This document shows, in pieces, positions 21,944 to 22,673 of a stretch of 22,673 bases of DNA. Source of the DNA: an uncultured Caulobacter sp. (GTDB lineage: Bacteria; Pseudomonadota; Alphaproteobacteria; Caulobacterales; Caulobacteraceae); assembly GCA_937991555.1 (NCBI GenBank), contig CALKHU010000171.1, forward strand, positions 1-22,673, in the 5' to 3' direction. The number at the start of each line of letters is the position of its first letter. The stretch's first letter is position 1. The notes beneath the pieces are model-generated. The model saw nothing but the letters and a program-made list of their open reading frames with translations. It had not been told where the DNA came from and did not search any database. Made by a program: the position numbers and the translations under genes.

Positions 21944-22673
21944 ATGAAACGCGCCCTGATCGCCCTTGTCCTCTCGGCCATGCTCGCGCCGGCGGCGCCG
22001 TCCACGGCCCAGGATGCGACCGCCCGCTACCGCCAGGAGATGGCCGACGTCGCCGAGAACGCCGAGCTGTGTGCGGGGATGTTCACGATCGCGGTCGAGA
22101 ACAACTGGTTCTCCAGCGACGCGGCCCGCGTACGGCGGCTGCGCGACCTGTGGGTCGGATGGCTTCGGCGAAATCGCGGCGACGCGGCGGTGGAGCGGGC
22201 CCGCCAGACGGCGATCACCGACTCGAACCGCTTCGGCGCCAATTACGTCAACGGCATGGTGCGCTCCTGCATGGCGCGTGACCCCAGCGTCCTCGAGGCG
22301 GACGTCGAGAAGCGCTATGTCCGCAGCCCGGTCAATCCGAACACGGTCAGCCAGGCCGAGCTGCCGTCGGCCTACCAGTACGCGGCCATGTGCGCCGGCT
22401 TCATGGGTTCCGTCACCGAGGGCGGGCTGGCGATCACGACCCAGAAGGACGCCACCAGTTCGTTCCGCTACTGGAACTGGCACGCCAGGGTGCTCGGCCA
22501 GCGGCTCGGCCGGGCGACGACCGACAAGGCCATCCGCACCGACGGCTTCGGCTGGCTGCGCGGCGCCGGCCACGTCGAGGGCCTGTTCGGCGTCAGCCAG
22601 AAGGGGCTCGAGTTCGGCAACCGCTGCCTGCAGGAAGGCGACATGGGCTTCGAACGGGGCGGCGGCCGGTTCT
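21944..22673 (+). CDS. secreted protein of unknown function with an internal duplication (3' end outside the window)
   Basis: The reading frame starts at the ATG at 21944 with a strong GGAGGG ribosome binding site and stays open to the last base, so 243 residues are visible. A signal peptide is clear (MKRALIALVLSAMLAP, cleavage near Ala22-Gln23). The mature part contains two similar blocks: the first runs from Leu-Cys-Ala-Gly-Met (Cys43) to Ser-Cys-Met (Cys109), the second from Met-Cys-Ala-Gly-Phe (Cys150) to Arg-Cys-Leu (Cys228). Each starts with a CAG motif, passes through a basic helix (RLRDLWVGWLRR; RYWNWHARVLGQRLG) and closes with a Cys near its end, which suggests one disulfide per block in the periplasm. 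I do not recognise the family. Nothing nearby indicates its role. Confidence 0.75.
   Translation, partial: MKRALIALVLSAMLAPAAPSTAQDATARYRQEMADVAENAELCAGMFTIAVENNWFSSDAARVRRLRDLWVGWLRRNRGDAAVERARQTAITDSNRFGANYVNGMVRSCMARDPSVLEADVEKRYVRSPVNPNTVSQAELPSAYQYAAMCAGFMGSVTEGGLAITTQKDATSSFRYWNWHARVLGQRLGRATTDKAIRTDGFGWLRGAGHVEGLFGVSQKGLEFGNRCLQEGDMGFERGGGRF

Noticed and set aside
19891..22005. Open frame of 704 codons on the minus strand opposite mutL
   Set aside because: No domain, and it runs through the mutL start and across the next gene's leader; mutL is fully conserved on the plus strand.

Overview
The window is a stretch of high-GC chromosome (roughly 70% G+C by eye) from an alphaproteobacterium, most likely a member of the Caulobacteraceae; the genus cannot be fixed from the sequence alone. 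The main reasons are a TipF-like degenerate EAL protein, a DUF3035/BamF-type lipoprotein, several promoters resembling the Caulobacter housekeeping consensus (TTGACGS, 10-14 bp, GCTANAWC), and a CtrA-type half-site (TTAACCAT). Nearly all of it is coding and no gap between genes exceeds about 205 bp. I see no rRNA, tRNA, CRISPR array, transposase, prophage or plasmid gene.

Left part (1-8.4 kb), mixed accessory and metabolic genes: a secreted TraB/GumN-like protein that has lost the motifs expected of an active enzyme (-), a small secreted TonB-C-like protein (-), a divergent GcvA-like LysR regulator (+), a GbsR/MarR-type regulator with a DUF4166 protein (- operon) preceded by a three-half-site palindromic operator, a medium-chain dehydrogenase (-), a divergent 3-hydroxybutyryl-CoA dehydrogenase (+), and the feoAB ferrous iron transporter operon (-) with a Fur-box-like site over its presumed promoter.

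Right part (8.5-22.7 kb), all on the + strand: tipF (flagellum positioning, c-di-GMP), a secreted S9 prolyl-oligopeptidase-type peptidase, a HAD-IIA hydrolase, a MaoC hydratase overlapping ribF, a cytoplasm-like HtrA/S1C serine protease, ileS, lspA, a BamF-type lipoprotein with a good intrinsic terminator, mutL, and the start of a secreted protein with an internal duplication that runs off the window. ileS-lspA and the lipoprotein form a coherent group: LspA is the peptidase that would mature the lipoprotein encoded just downstream.

Intergenic space carries most of the unexplained structure. Two copies of a roughly 82-bp GGGACA...TGTCC palindromic element lie at 3802-3882 and 9756-9838; the first is extended by an inverted copy of its own right half into a large cruciform. 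A separate 106-bp hairpin repeat follows ribF. Overall this reads as an ordinary core-genome region. I do not see a clearly new multi-gene system; the best leads are the dispersed palindromic element, the GbsR/DUF4166 pair with its operator, and the duplicated secreted protein at the right end.
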